Below, in pieces: positions 1 to 9,102 of a stretch of DNA of 64,000 nt. Each line of letters starts with the position of its first letter. The stretch's first letter is position 1. Below the pieces are notes generated by a model. That model had not been told where the DNA came from. It did no database searches and saw only the letters and a list, made by a program, of their open reading frames with translations. A program made the position numbers and the translations under genes. Source of the DNA: CAIWHR01 sp963809965 (GTDB lineage: Bacteria > Pseudomonadota > Gammaproteobacteria > Burkholderiales > Casimicrobiaceae); NCBI GenBank assembly GCA_963809965.1, contig CAWELU010000018.1:1-64000 (forward strand). The letters run 5' to 3'.

Positions 1-303
1 TTCGTTGATCGCAACAACAATCCCGCTTTGTGGCCCATTCCACTCCCCGGCGCCGATGGCCGCGAGAACGAGTGGCATCGGTCCGCGCGCATCGCCGCCG
101 GCAAGGCGATGGAGCAATGGGTACGGATCGAGGCTGATCGTGCGTTCGGCGGGTACAAGGTGTTCGCCGCGTCGGGGCAGATCGAAGACCCGACGTGGCC
201 GAAGGAAACCCTCGGCGAGCTGCTCAAGGTTGCCTTCGGCCCGGATCGGTTCATTCGCACGCCGGATCATCCGGTCGTCAAACGGCTGCGGGGCGAATCC
301 TGA
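1..303 (+). CDS. Unrecognised phage/plasmid-type protein, 5' truncated by window edge
   Basis: The frame is open from base 1 and ends in TGA at 301-303, giving 100 codons with the first in-window ATG at base 28. The product is a small soluble protein with several tryptophans and no signal peptide or membrane segment. I do not recognise a domain. The next gene starts at GTG 305, one base after this stop, so the two were probably translated together. Because that neighbour is a polymerase/exonuclease of the kind carried by phages and integrated plasmids, this is probably an accessory replication-module protein. That role is inferred from context only. Confidence 0.5.
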   Translation, partial: FVDRNNNPALWPIPLPGADGRENEWHRSARIAAGKAMEQWVRIEADRAFGGYKVFAASGQIEDPTWPKETLGELLKVAFGPDRFIRTPDHPVVKRLRGES

Positions 304-304
304 C

Positions 305-975
305 GTGCTGCCATTTCGCGAAGTTTGGTGCCTCGACTTCGAGTTTCAGGCTGGCCGGGGCGAGCGTCCCCGCCCGGTATGCATGGTCGCGCGGGAATAC
401 TTCACCGGTCGCGAGCTTCGTTTGTGGCAGGACGAGCTCGAGGCCGGTAACGCGGCGCCGTTCCCGGTCGATCGCTCCGCGTTGTTCGTCGCCTACTACG
501 CAAGCGCCGAGCTCGGCTGTTTCCTGGCGCTTGGCTGGCCGCTGCCCGAGGCAGTGCTCGACCTGTTCGTCGAGTTCCGCGCCGAGACCAACGGGCTGCC
601 TACGCCCTCCGGGGCCGGTCTGCTCGGGGCACTCGCCTATTACGGGCTCGATAGCATGACAGCCGAGACAAAAGACGAAATGCGCGATCTCGTAATGCGC
701 GGCGGGCCGTGGAACGCCGACGAGCGGCAAGCGATTCTCAACTATTGCGCCCAAGACGTGCACGCGCTCACGGCCTTGCTGCCGAAAATGCTGCCGGCGG
801 TACTGATGCAGGGCGAGACGCCGCGTCAGGGACTCGGCCGGGCATTGCATCGTGGCCGTTTTATGAAGGCCGCGGCACGCATGGAATGGGCTGGCGTACC
901 AGTCGATCGCGAGTTGCTCGCCAAGCTTCGGGAAAACTGGGACGGGCTAATCGCCGACGTTATCGATGTGATTGC
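305..975 (+). pseudogene. Family-A DNA polymerase-like protein, 3'-5' exonuclease part only, 3' truncated
   Basis: Starting at GTG 305, the product carries an exonuclease-type D-F-E motif (CLDFEF, residues 9-14) and a later NYCAQD motif matching the third exonuclease motif of DEDDy proofreading domains. It continues into the region that usually leads to the polymerase domain (REDGRFMKAAARMEWAGVPVD-like context), then loses similarity near base 960-975, where sequence of an SpvB-like gene on the opposite strand begins. The frame stays open to 1066 but the tail is not polymerase. The palm and fingers are missing, so it cannot be an active polymerase. Such proteins are typical of phages and integrative plasmids. 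Homology is by motif and context, not by search. Confidence 0.6.
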
Positions 976-1542
976 CCTTAGCATCAAAGTCTCCTCAAGC
1001 AGCCACTCGAAGACATGGTCGGGGTGTTCGGGATCGGAGATGCGGGCGTGCGGGGTTCTGCCGTAGATGCTGGTGACGTTGTCGCGTGTGGTGGCGCGCC
1101 AATGCACATCGCGGTCAGATGAGCGTGTCCACTTCTCAATGCGAGCGAACAACCCTTCCGTGCGGGGCCGGTAGCGGAGGACCTCGAATCCCTGCGGCGG
1201 TGCCTCACGCTGGCTAGCGGACACAACGAGGTCTTCTGCACCTGACAGAACGACGGAATCCTTGTCCGTATAGGTCGGAAGTCCCTTCTCGGTCTTGCGG
1301 GTGACGCGGGGGATGGAGAGTTGCCATCCGAGACCGAAGGGGCCGTTGCCACTGCCAGTGCTGTACTGGAGCGTCAGTGAGGGGCCGAAACCTTGACGCG
1401 CGGGCGAGGTGGGGATGGGGATCGAGAAGTTGCCGGTGCCGGTGAAGAGGTTCGGCTGAAACGTCTCGCCGATCCCTTTGATCGCGCCGCCGCCCTTAGG
1501 TAGCGAAACGGCGGAAGCTACGCCGTTGCCGCTTTTCTCCAT
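966..1542 (-). pseudogene. SpvB/TcaC-type insecticidal toxin complex protein, N-terminal fragment
   Basis: The ATG at 1542 is preceded by a GGGAGA ribosome site. The first ~180 residues match the SpvB N-terminal module of Tc/Rhs-type toxins: a Gly-rich start with GAIKGIGETF, then TGTGNFSIPI, a GFGPSLTLQYSTGSGNG stretch and FGLGWQLSIPRVTRK. Near base 993 one base is missing, because FDAKGNHI, the expected continuation, is found in the neighbouring frame. Similarity then stops at about 966, where polymerase sequence on the other strand starts. Intact members run for over 1,000 residues, so this is a 5' remnant with no toxin core. The two genes meet tail to tail, which points to a recombination or an assembly junction. 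Confidence 0.7.
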
Positions 1543-1717
1543 CTTGGTCTCCCTCTTGCTTCATTCGTCCGATCACGAAGCATGAAGCATGAAAGTCCGA
1601 TCTCCCTACAGGAGCGAGCAACTGAACCACCGATGCGATTGAAGCCTCTTCGCATCTCATGGTCAAGCGGAGGGTCCAGTGCCGTGTCGTGCCCCTTTTG
1701 GTCGGCCAGAGGGGTTG

Positions 1718-1860
1718 CCAGCTCTCGCACGATCCAGGAACTGCTGGGCCACAACCACGTGGACACCACGCGGTACACGGATGTTCCGAACCAGGGCACG
1801 GGTGTCCTCAGTCCGCTGGACGATGCGCTGGCTGTGTCGCTGCACGCGGGAGATCGCTGA
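1718..1860 (+). pseudogene. C-terminal relic of an integron-type tyrosine recombinase
   Basis: The last ~45 codons before the TGA at 1858-1860 read RTIQELLGH, then TTRYTDV, then GTGVLSPLDDAL. This follows the end of IntI-like integrases: the helix before the conserved LLGH, the nucleophilic tyrosine in TTxIYTHV, and the VxSPLD tail. One codon appears to be lost just before the tyrosine, and nothing upstream resembles the catalytic R-H-R region, so it is dead. No attC-like array was found beside it. Confidence 0.55.
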
Positions 1861-1966
1861 GCAGCGTGAAATTGAATGATAATCATATAGCCGGCCTCCT
1901 CGCCGCGGTTAGGCGGCGGGGTTAAAGTCAAGTTGGGAGATGGACTTTGACCCGAAGGAGGCCGAG

Positions 1967-2985
1967 ATGAAATATTGCGGCATAGACCTGCATTCGAACA
2001 ATAGTGTCGTGGTGGTGAGTGACGAGGAAGATCGGATCGTGTTGCAGAAGCGGTTGCCGAACGATCTGGGGCAGATTGCGGCGGCGCTGGAGCCGCATCG
2101 GGAAGAGCTGGCGGGCGTGGTGATCGAGATCGACGTACAACTGGTACTGGCTGGTGGACGGGCTGATGGATGCGGGCTACCGGGTGCATCTGGCGCACCC
2201 GAGCGGCGATCAAGAAGTACGAGGGGCTGAAGTACAGCGGGGACTTTGCCGATGCGGCGTATCTGGCGCAGCTGCTGCGCCTGGGGTTGTTGGCCGAGGG
2301 CTACATCTATCCGCGCGAGGAACGTGGGGCGCGGGACCTGGCGCGCAAGCGCATGCAGCTGGTGCGCTACCGCACCGCGCAGATTCTGTCGATCGAGAAC
2401 ATCCTGGCGCGGCAGACGGGCGCACGGATGAAGCGGCGAGGCGGTCAAGCGGCTGACGGCCGAGCAGGTCGAGGAGCTTGGCTTTGCGCCCGATGTGGCG
2501 CTGGCCGTGGAGGCCAACCGCGCGGTCAGCCAAGCGCTGGGGCAACAGATCGAGGCGCTGGAGAAGCGGCTCAAGGAACGGGTGAGCTTGCGCGCCGAAT
2601 ATCAGGTTGCTGAAGACGGTGCCGGGCATCGGCGAGACACTCGCCACCACGATCATGCTCGAGACGGGCACCGTCGGCACGCTTTGCCAAGGTGGGCAAC
2701 TTCAGCTCCTACTGCCGCTGCGTGGATAGCCTGCGCGAGAGCAACGGCAAGAAGAAGGGCGAAGGCAACACCAAGAACGGCAACAAGTACCTCGCCTGGG
2801 CCTTCGTCGAGGCGGCGAACTTCGCGCTGCGCTACTGCCCGCAGGCCAAGCGCTTCTACGAGCGCAAGAAGCGCAAGACCAATCGCGTCGTGGCGATCAA
2901 GGCGCTGGCGCACAAGCTGGCGCGGGCGTGCTACCACATGCTGCGCGAACAGAAGCCGTTCGATGTGAATCGATGTTTCGGGTAA
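1967..2985 (+). mobile_element. IS110 family (IS1111-like) transposase, five frameshifts
   Basis: ATG 1967 follows a GAAGGAG ribosome site. The N-terminus carries the DEDD-type motif YCGIDLHSNNSVV. Further blocks are AIKKYEGLKYSGDFADAAYL, the Arg-rich RDLARKRMQLVRYR, the TVPGIGETLATTIMLE helix-hairpin-helix of the transposase_20 domain, and a C-terminal block ending at TAA 2983-2985. They sit in successive frames. Removing one base near each of 2130, 2206, 2430, 2606 and 2678 joins all of them into one 337-residue protein, the normal length for the family. All five are extra bases, as in the core genes of this window, so the element may be intact in the real genome. IS110 transposases act by a RuvC-like DEDD mechanism and often have long non-coding ends. 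Confidence 0.85.
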
Positions 2986-3737
2986 CGGTTTGGCCAAAGG
3001 CGGTGAGCCAGGAAAGCGGACTGGTGCACAACCACCTTGAATGATTGGACGCCGCCTTTGCGCCATCTGATGGAATGCAGATTGCTGAATCGCCCAAGCC
3101 GTGAGCCACTAAAGGACTGGCGTCGCCACGGCGACAGCCACAGGGAATGTAAGCAACCCCTTGGACACGGCTTGGCACCAACGTTTCTCTGGGGCGGCAC
3201 ACGCCACCAGGGCGGTCGCAGAGCATCGCGGCACGCTTGATCCCGATGGGTGTCTGGTGCGATTCGGTTCGCAACCGGCAGAGCGAGAAAACGGGCGCGG
3301 TTAGAGTCTGCAGGAATGAAGGTGGCATGCGTTGTTGCACAGTATTGACGCAATTATTTTGCGACGGTTTGTTTTGTCCTTGACTCCGGCCGGCTAATGG
3401 GCGTCCGCTATCTCGGCGAGTGACTCGCGGGCGCGACTGGCTGCTTCTGGCCGGTCAGAGACACACGCCATGCGGATCTCAACGTCCGCAGTCGCGGCAT
3501 TGCTGCCGTTGGCAGCGTGAAGCTCGGCGGCAGCGGCGGGTCGAATCGCGGCTATTTGGATCGAAGGCGTTTCAACTTAATCGAACAATGTCCGTCAGGT
3601 CGAACATCGGTTAGGACAGTTCATCAGTGGGAACCCATCGAGGTCACTGGCGAAGCACTCTGATAACCGCTTCCGTTGCCTTCTTGGGAGATCGTTGGAT
3701 AGGCCATAATCCCGCATCGCCGCCCAGGGGGAGCGTC
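2986..3737. other. Gene-free stretch: IS110 right flank and intergenic repeats
   Basis: No open frame here has a recognisable product. The first ~350 bases are probably the long non-coding right end of the IS110 element, common in the IS1111 group. From about 3428 to 3615 the sequence has repeated short blocks of the kind CTGGCCGGTCAG, GTCCGCAGTCG and GTCCGTCAGGTCG, members of the dispersed repeat family described under findings. Confidence 0.5.
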
Positions 3738-4289
3738 ATGGGCAACGTGCCCAATCTGCTTACGCTGTTGCGTCTGGCACTCATCCCGTTCATGGCATAT
3801 TTCGCGTGGTCGGGCGAATATGCGATCGCTTTCCCGATTTTCCTGGCCGCCGCGCTGAGCGATCTGGCCGACGGCTATATTGCCCGCCGCTTCAAGCTGG
3901 TTTCGAAGTTCGGCGCGTTGCTCGACCCGGTCGCCGACAAGCTCAATATGTTCGTCGCGACGGTGATGCTTGCATGGCAGAGCCGAATCCCACTCTGGCT
4001 CGCGATCGCGATCATCGGCCGCGACGTCGTGATCGTCGGCGGCGCGGTAGCCTACCGGGTCGTGCGCGGGCCCCTCGACATCAAACCCACGCGCCTGTCC
4101 AAGGTGAACACCGCGATCGAGTTTGCCGTGCTGCTGCTGGTGATGGCCGCCGCCGCAGGGTGGATTGACGCAACGGCTTGGATGCCGCCACTCTTCGTCG
4201 TTACCTTTGTCGCCGTGATGGCTTCAGGCATTCAATACGTATGGCGCTGGGGCCGAATGGCCTTCGCGGAGCGCCGCCGCACGCCATAA
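3738..4289 (+). CDS. pgsA: CDP-alcohol phosphatidyltransferase, probably phosphatidylglycerophosphate synthase (PgsA)
   Basis: A 183-residue integral membrane enzyme. The signature of the family, D-x2-D-G-x2-A-R-x8-G-x3-D-x3-D, is complete: DLADGYIARR (residues ~43-52) followed by FGALLDPVADK. These aspartates bind the metal and CDP-diacylglycerol. Several hydrophobic helices follow, as expected for about six transmembrane segments. PgsA condenses CDP-diacylglycerol with glycerol 3-phosphate, the first committed step to phosphatidylglycerol. The ATG at 3738 was preferred to upstream in-frame starts because an AGGGGGA ribosome site lies 7 bases before it and NVPNLLTLLRL is the usual N-terminus. 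It stands alone between long intergenic regions. A different CDP-alcohol transferase specificity cannot be excluded. Confidence 0.8.
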   Translation: MGNVPNLLTLLRLALIPFMAYFAWSGEYAIAFPIFLAAALSDLADGYIARRFKLVSKFGALLDPVADKLNMFVATVMLAWQSRIPLWLAIAIIGRDVVIVGGAVAYRVVRGPLDIKPTRLSKVNTAIEFAVLLLVMAAAAGWIDATAWMPPLFVVTFVAVMASGIQYVWRWGRMAFAERRRTP

Positions 4290-5091
4290 AGTGCCGAGTT
4301 TCCGGCACGTGGCGCTCGTCCCGGGGACCGAGCGCGGCCACCCGACCGACGTTCATCGAGAGCGCATCGTTGGCATACGATAAGCGATTGGACCGGATCC
4401 AAACGACATCCGAGCCGGTAACTGCAGCAGCTTAGTCGCGTGTCCGTCAGATCAAGTCTCGGCTCGGACACATGAACGTCCGCTTTACCGGTGCTCGACA
4501 GGTAGCACCGGGTCGTCTTCCGCCGAAGTGAAGCGACCTCTATCTGGCTGTTGCCGGCCAAGAGCCGCCATTTACTCCGAACTCAAGAAGTGCTCCAAAC
4601 CGGCCATTCGGAACGCCTTTCTCGAAGCGATTCGTGGTGCGCGCTCACCGCCCGCGCCCGGTAGCGAAGCTGCGGAGGAGGTCCGCTCGCGCCGACGGCT
4701 TGGGGCTAGACGCGGGGCAGACCCATAGCCTTCACTTGGTGCGTCCATGCACGCGTATCGCAAGTCCCGGGGCGTTTCCGCAAATTCCTCTTCGCGCAGT
4801 TCGGCAACGATGAGGCGCCGCTTCTTGTTGAGGCACGCATCGAAACGGTCGCGCGTATCGCGAAACTTGCCACCAAGCGCAAGGTTGATGCCGCGTTGGG
4901 ACCGTCGAAACGCATGCCGAGTGCTGCCAAGACCAGTCGTTCGAGTGGACGCCGACTACTGACGATCCTCGTCTCCGGCGTGTGAATACCAGTGCCATGG
5001 CAGTGGCGAGTCCCGCAGGGGATGTCGGCGTAATCCGTCTTCGCCGTCCGAAAGCGGGCGGCCGAGAGTCGCCGGACGCCGTCGTTCAGTT
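4290..5091. other. Gene-free stretch with dispersed degenerate repeats
   Basis: About 800 bases without a credible gene. Several copies of the intergenic repeat family are present: around 4441-4600 (GTCCGTCAGATC, ACGTCCGCTTTACC, GGCTGTTGCCGGCC) and 4900-5090 (GTGCTGCCAAGACCAGTCG, CCGTCCGAAAGCGGGCGG). No RNA gene or clear promoter was recognised. Confidence 0.4.
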
Positions 5092-5661
5092 CTACTTGAT
5101 AAGGACGCGCATCACCTTCCGGTCGTAATCCGCCTCCATCTGCAGGGTAATCTCGACTCCGCCTGCGGCGTAAACGCGCCCACCGCTGCGGCGGCAAACA
5201 TTGCGCTCATATTGGCAGGGCCCCATTTCCGGGTGCTTCGCGCACAGTGCGCCGACTTCCGGCGAAAACTCAATCACCGTTTCCCGGCGGACGCCCCCGG
5301 ATTCGGAGACGCAGACATAGATTGAACCGGCCGGCACAACGATGGGCGGGGCGGCGCGCGACGGCGTAGATCCCGCGGCGGGATTGCTCGTGACGGGTGG
5401 TGGTGCGGGTTCGGGAACTGGGCGCCGTACGACGGCGGCACCCGCGGGATCGCCCGTGGGCGTGCCCGGCATGGATTCGCTGGGTAGCGCAAACGCCGCC
5501 AAAGCGAGCGCCAACGACAGGATCCCGAACACGCGATTCAATTCTCCGACGGGCTGCTCGACGCGCTCGCGCGACGGCGGCTCGATCCCGAACTGTCGGC
5601 ACGATTCAACCGTGCGCGCGTAGATCACGTCAGGGTCGGGCAGATCGGACTCGGCATCCAT
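5092..5661 (-). CDS. Single-pass membrane protein with periplasmic Cys-containing domain, unknown function
   Basis: I chose the ATG at 5661 (N-terminus MDAESDLPDPD), giving 189 residues; longer in-frame starts add low-complexity sequence. Residues ~1-43 are charged and probably cytoplasmic. Residues ~45-60 (ILSLALALAAF) form one hydrophobic helix. A Pro/Ala/Thr-rich linker follows, then a ~75-residue C-terminal domain with four cysteines (YVCVSE, GALCAKH, GPCQYERNVCRR) and a beta-rich tail. The cysteines are suited to disulphides in the periplasm. I do not recognise the family. It stands alone with no operon partner. The coding direction is supported by the coherent topology and by the absence of a plausible protein on the other strand. 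Confidence 0.6.
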   Translation of the reverse strand: MDAESDLPDPDVIYARTVESCRQFGIEPPSRERVEQPVGELNRVFGILSLALALAAFALPSESMPGTPTGDPAGAAVVRRPVPEPAPPPVTSNPAAGSTPSRAAPPIVVPAGSIYVCVSESGGVRRETVIEFSPEVGALCAKHPEMGPCQYERNVCRRSGGRVYAAGGVEITLQMEADYDRKVMRVLIK

Positions 5662-6162
5662 CGCCGCAGGATAGCACTTCGCGTAGATCGGGCAGTGCGG
5701 GTGGGCAACCAGCGCATATCGGCGACTGCGCCGCTGCGGTGCTGCTGGCCGAGGTCGAGCGGCCGGGTACGCTGCAGTAGTTCGACTGAGCAACCCGTAA
5801 TGTCTCTGTCCGGCCAAGAGCTGCCAGTCGGTGTCGCCGTGGAATTTTCCGGTAAGCGGCCATTGACGAAGCGACCGGCGCCTGGCGATTCCACGACCCC
5901 GCCGGGTACTCAGAACGTACCTAGGTGGTCCGCAACGCGACCGACGACGTTTCACCATCAGCGATGCGCCCGAGCGGGCACACGGCGATCGATCGGTTGA
6001 CATCGAGCCAACGCGGTGTCCTAATGGACGCGCATCGCTCGACAGACTCACCGTCGAGCGATGCGCCACACCTGATCACCCGTTCAAACGCGACACGAAA
6101 CACTGCCCGGGCGATGTCCTCGTACCGGTATCTCCAACGATGTGTGCACAAGGGAGAGGGCA
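5662..6162. other. Gene-free stretch between divergent genes, with repeat copies
   Basis: Five hundred bases upstream of both flanking genes. At 5700-5890 are degenerate repeat blocks such as GTGCTGCTGGCCGAGG, CTGTCCGGCCAAGAGCTGCC and GGTAAGCGGCCATTGACG. Promoters for both neighbours must lie here, but I could not pick convincing -35/-10 pairs. Confidence 0.35.
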
Positions 6163-6675
6163 ATGAATAAGGGCGACCGATCGAATGTCCGCGCTATCCA
6201 AGCATATGCGATCTCTATTGTGCTGGGGTCCGCCGGTCCCGTACTCGCAGCCGATGAGCAACCCCCCTTCTCTGATGAATTTCCGCCAGGCGTGGCGTGC
6301 GAGTTCGCGCTGGGCGTCGAAGGTCACGGCTCGACCCAGCACTACAAGGAATTCGTGGACAAGGACGGCACCGTCGTGCGCTGGATGACCGCCGGCAAAG
6401 GACCGGCGCTCACGTTCATCAATCTTGACACCGATGCCGAGCTATCGTTGAAGTCGAACGGCGGCGTCTGGCACGTGACCAATCATCAGGACGGGTCACA
6501 AACGTGGGTGCTGACCGGTCACAACGTTCTCATCATGTTTCCGACCGATTTGCCGCCTGGTCCTTCGACGACATTGTACGTCGGTCAGGTCGTGTTCACC
6601 GTCGACTCGAACGGCGTATACACGCTGATACGCAGTAGCGGCAGAGCGACCGACATCTGCGCCGCGTTGTCGTGA
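6163..6675 (+). CDS. Small exported protein of unknown function
   Basis: The ATG at 6163 follows a GGGAGAGGG ribosome site. The product is 170 residues. Residues 1-28 are a signal peptide: a basic start (MNKGDRSNVR), a hydrophobic core (AISIVLGSAGPVLA) and an A-x-A cleavage site before DEQPPF. The mature part is acidic and beta-rich, with two cysteines (VACEF near the start, DICAALS at the end) that could pair. I do not recognise a family. The frame is well conserved in character across the whole length and ends cleanly. It is monocistronic, with repeat-containing gaps on both sides. Confidence 0.65.
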   Translation: MNKGDRSNVRAIQAYAISIVLGSAGPVLAADEQPPFSDEFPPGVACEFALGVEGHGSTQHYKEFVDKDGTVVRWMTAGKGPALTFINLDTDAELSLKSNGGVWHVTNHQDGSQTWVLTGHNVLIMFPTDLPPGPSTTLYVGQVVFTVDSNGVYTLIRSSGRATDICAALS

Positions 6676-7027
6676 CCTGCGGCCGTTAGCCTTCGCGACA
6701 CCGCGCCGCCGCTTCGCGGTGTTCGCGGCGGCGCCGGTTCGCCGCAACCCGGTGCTGACATGGACGCGGGGACACAGATATGTGTTGACCGTCGGCTTCT
6801 GAAAAGCTTGACCGGCTGCATCGGGTCGAACTGCGACCTTCGACGATCAATACGCTCCCGGTCAGACTTGAAGGTCGCTGACCGGCCACCTGCGGCCGTA
6901 GCGCATTGCGCTCGATAGCGGCCACTGATCGGTTCTTGTCCGCCAACTGCTGCTCGTCGCCGACGTGGGCGAAGCCATCCTGCAGGCGTAGTATGGCCGG
7001 ACGTCCAATCGTCTCCGCGGTGATTCG
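6676..7027. other. Gene-free stretch rich in dispersed repeats
   Basis: About 350 bases carrying the clearest repeat blocks of the window: TTGACCGTCGGCTTCTG, TGACCGGCTGCATCGGGTCG and GGTCGCTGACCGGCCACC between 6780 and 6900, then TCGATAGCGGCCACTGATCGG. No gene is supported. Confidence 0.4.
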
Positions 7028-8005
7028 ATGATGGATCGGCGAACGTTCGTTGGTGCCGTCACGGGCGGCCTACTTGCAGCACCGATCGCCATCCTGGCGC
7101 AGCCGGCGACACGTGTGTATCGACTTGGCATCCTTTTCCTGGGTGGTGGTTCGGGCGGCCGGGATTTGGCCGCGATTCGCGCGCGACTCGGTGACCTCGG
7201 CTATGTCGAGGGTCGGAACCTTGTCATCGAGAGCCGATACGCGGGCGGGCAGAGCGAGCGACTTCCGGCCCTCGCGGCCGAGCTCGTTGGACTGAACCCC
7301 GACGTCATCATGACCATCACAACGCCGGCTGCGATGGCTGCCAAGAAGGCAACGGACAGGATTCCGATCGTCATGGCCGGCAGCGCCGATCCGGTCGGAC
7401 TCGGGCTGGTGTCAAGCCTCGCCCGACCAGGTGGCAACGTCACGGGATTGACGAACAGTGCGGGATCGAACTTTCCCGTGAAACAGCTCCAGCTGCTCAA
7501 GGAAGCCGCGCCGAACGTCGCACGTGTGGCGATCCTGATGACGAACTTCGCGGTCGAGCTCAGCACCTTCGACGCGATGCGCGCGGCCGGATCGACATTG
7601 GGGGTGACGCCCATCTCGTTTACGGTCGACAGTCCAACCGACATCGACTTGGCCGCCCTGGCCAAGCTTCACCCCGACGCGCTGTACGTGTTCCCCAATT
7701 CGATCAACGGGCGCCATTCCAAGGCCATCCTTGCCTACGCCGCGGCGAACCGGCTCCCGGCGATCTACGGCGAGCGTGAGTTCGTCGAGGCAGGCGGCCT
7801 GATGTCTTACTGGACCGACTGGATCAGCCTGCGCCGCCACGCCGCCGAATACGCGGGCAAGATCTTCAAGGGCGCCAACCCGGCCGATCTCCCCGTCGAA
7901 GAGCCAACCAAGTTCGAGCTGGTGATCAACCTGAAAACCGCCAAGGCACTCGGCCTCACGATTCCGCAATCACTACTTCTACGCGCGGACGAACTGATTC
8001 AGTGA
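7028..8005 (+). CDS. ABC transporter substrate-binding protein, TrpX/DUF534-like (ABC_sub_bind family)
   Basis: A 325-residue periplasmic binding protein. The N-terminus MMDRRTFVGAVTGGLLAAP has a D-R-R-x-F Tat-like signal, with a tandem ATG start (7028/7031). The mature protein opens with RVYRLGILFLGG, then the family hallmarks GYVEGRNLVIE, RYAGGQSERLPALAAELV, DVIMTITTPAA, PIVMAGSADPVGLGLV and SLARPGGNVTGLTN. The C-terminus contains VEEPTKFELVINLKTAKALG, the usual end of this family. Such proteins, common and often multi-copy in Burkholderiales, bind amino-acid-like or unknown ligands for an ABC importer. No permease or ATPase gene lies nearby, so it is an orphan, and the ligand cannot be told from sequence. 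Confidence 0.85.
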   Translation: MMDRRTFVGAVTGGLLAAPIAILAQPATRVYRLGILFLGGGSGGRDLAAIRARLGDLGYVEGRNLVIESRYAGGQSERLPALAAELVGLNPDVIMTITTPAAMAAKKATDRIPIVMAGSADPVGLGLVSSLARPGGNVTGLTNSAGSNFPVKQLQLLKEAAPNVARVAILMTNFAVELSTFDAMRAAGSTLGVTPISFTVDSPTDIDLAALAKLHPDALYVFPNSINGRHSKAILAYAAANRLPAIYGEREFVEAGGLMSYWTDWISLRRHAAEYAGKIFKGANPADLPVEEPTKFELVINLKTAKALGLTIPQSLLLRADELIQ

Positions 8006-8167
8006 TGGATCGCTCTAGGATGGTCGCGCCTGTCGCACCAAATTGCGCCGTCGCCAGGTACCTTGATCCGTTGAACGGCTGCTCTTGAGAAGTGCAACCG
8101 GCCGTTGTGGGTCGAAAGCGGCGTTGACCGACCGGTATCGGGTTAGCCTCGCCCTCGACGGCAACGC

Positions 8168-9097
8168 TTACGAACTCGATACGCCGGAATTGCCCACGGT
8201 GCTCGTGGCGCCCAGTGCCCGCTGCCCCACCTCGACCCGCACCAACAGTCTCGCCCAGCCGTCGTCGACCTCGGCTTGCAGGGTATCGATGTCGCCCGAG
8301 CTCAAATGCCGATAGCGGCGTTGCAGCGCCAGATAGTCACTCAGCGGGCGCTTCTTCGATGTGTAGTTGAGCGTGTAGGTGCGCCCGTGCTCGACTTCGT
8401 AGAGCGGGAATGCGCCGCTCTCGACCGCATAACGCGCGGCGGTCAGGCCCGCGTCGTCGGGCAGCCCCCAGCCGTCGAGGCAGGGAATGAGCAGCGTGAT
8501 GATTCGCGTGCCATATATCGTTTTGGCCTTCTCGACCTTGCGGATCAGGTCGGGCAGGAAGCCGACACTCGCGGTGGCCACGTAGGGCACCTCGTGCGCC
8601 GCCATGATCTCGGTAAGGTTCTTCTTTCGCGAGGTCTTCCCCGCGGGGGTCGAGCCGGTCCTCGCCAGATGAGGCGTCGAGGACGACTTCTGCGCCCCGG
8701 TGTTCATGTAGCCTTCGTTGTCGAGGCAGAAGTAGATGAAGTTCTCGTTGCGCTCGGCTGCGGACGACAGGCACTGGAAGCCGATGTCATAGGTGCCGCC
8801 ATCGCCGGCGAGGACGATCACCTGCGTGTCGTGCTCGCCCCGCGCGTCGAGCGCCCGGCGCAGGCCCGATGCCGCGGCGGCGCTCGACTCGAGCGTGGGC
8901 TGATAGACCGGAATCCGCAGCGAGCTGTAGGGTTGCGGGCCCGCGATGATCGCCATGCAGGACGGCGGAATGATGGCCATCGTCTTGGGTCCGAGCGCGG
9001 CGAGCACGTGCCGGACCGACAGAGCATCGATGCAACCCGGACACGCCGCGTGTCCGGAGCAGAGCATGGACTCTTCCCACAGTTCGAGTTTCTGCAT
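8168..9097 (-). CDS. 2-oxoacid:ferredoxin oxidoreductase, beta subunit (thiamine diphosphate-binding)
   Basis: The last gene of a four-gene operon. The ATG at 9097 (MQKLELWEES) has an AGGTGA ribosome site 6 bases upstream and lies 5 bases after the alpha-subunit stop. Landmarks in order are the cluster-binding GHAACPGC, the thiamine-diphosphate site GDGGTYDIGFQCLSSA, NENFIYFCLDNEGYMNTG, and STPHLARTGSTPAGK with KNLTEIMAAHEVPYVATAS. This is the arrangement of pyruvate/2-oxoisovalerate:ferredoxin oxidoreductase beta subunits. Together with alpha and gamma it decarboxylates a 2-oxoacid to the acyl-CoA and passes two electrons to iron-sulphur clusters. The substrate could be pyruvate, a branched-chain oxoacid or an aryl oxoacid such as phenylglyoxylate; sequence inspection does not decide. 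At 309 residues the length is normal. Confidence 0.88.
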   Translation of the reverse strand: MQKLELWEESMLCSGHAACPGCIDALSVRHVLAALGPKTMAIIPPSCMAIIAGPQPYSSLRIPVYQPTLESSAAAASGLRRALDARGEHDTQVIVLAGDGGTYDIGFQCLSSAAERNENFIYFCLDNEGYMNTGAQKSSSTPHLARTGSTPAGKTSRKKNLTEIMAAHEVPYVATASVGFLPDLIRKVEKAKTIYGTRIITLLIPCLDGWGLPDDAGLTAARYAVESGAFPLYEVEHGRTYTLNYTSKKRPLSDYLALQRRYRHLSSGDIDTLQAEVDDGWARLLVRVEVGQRALGATSTVGNSGVSSS

Positions 9098-9102
9098 GCA
9101 AA

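Noticed and set aside
1909..2680. Minus-strand frames across the IS110 gene
   Set aside because: Shadows of a transposase whose motifs are on the plus strand.
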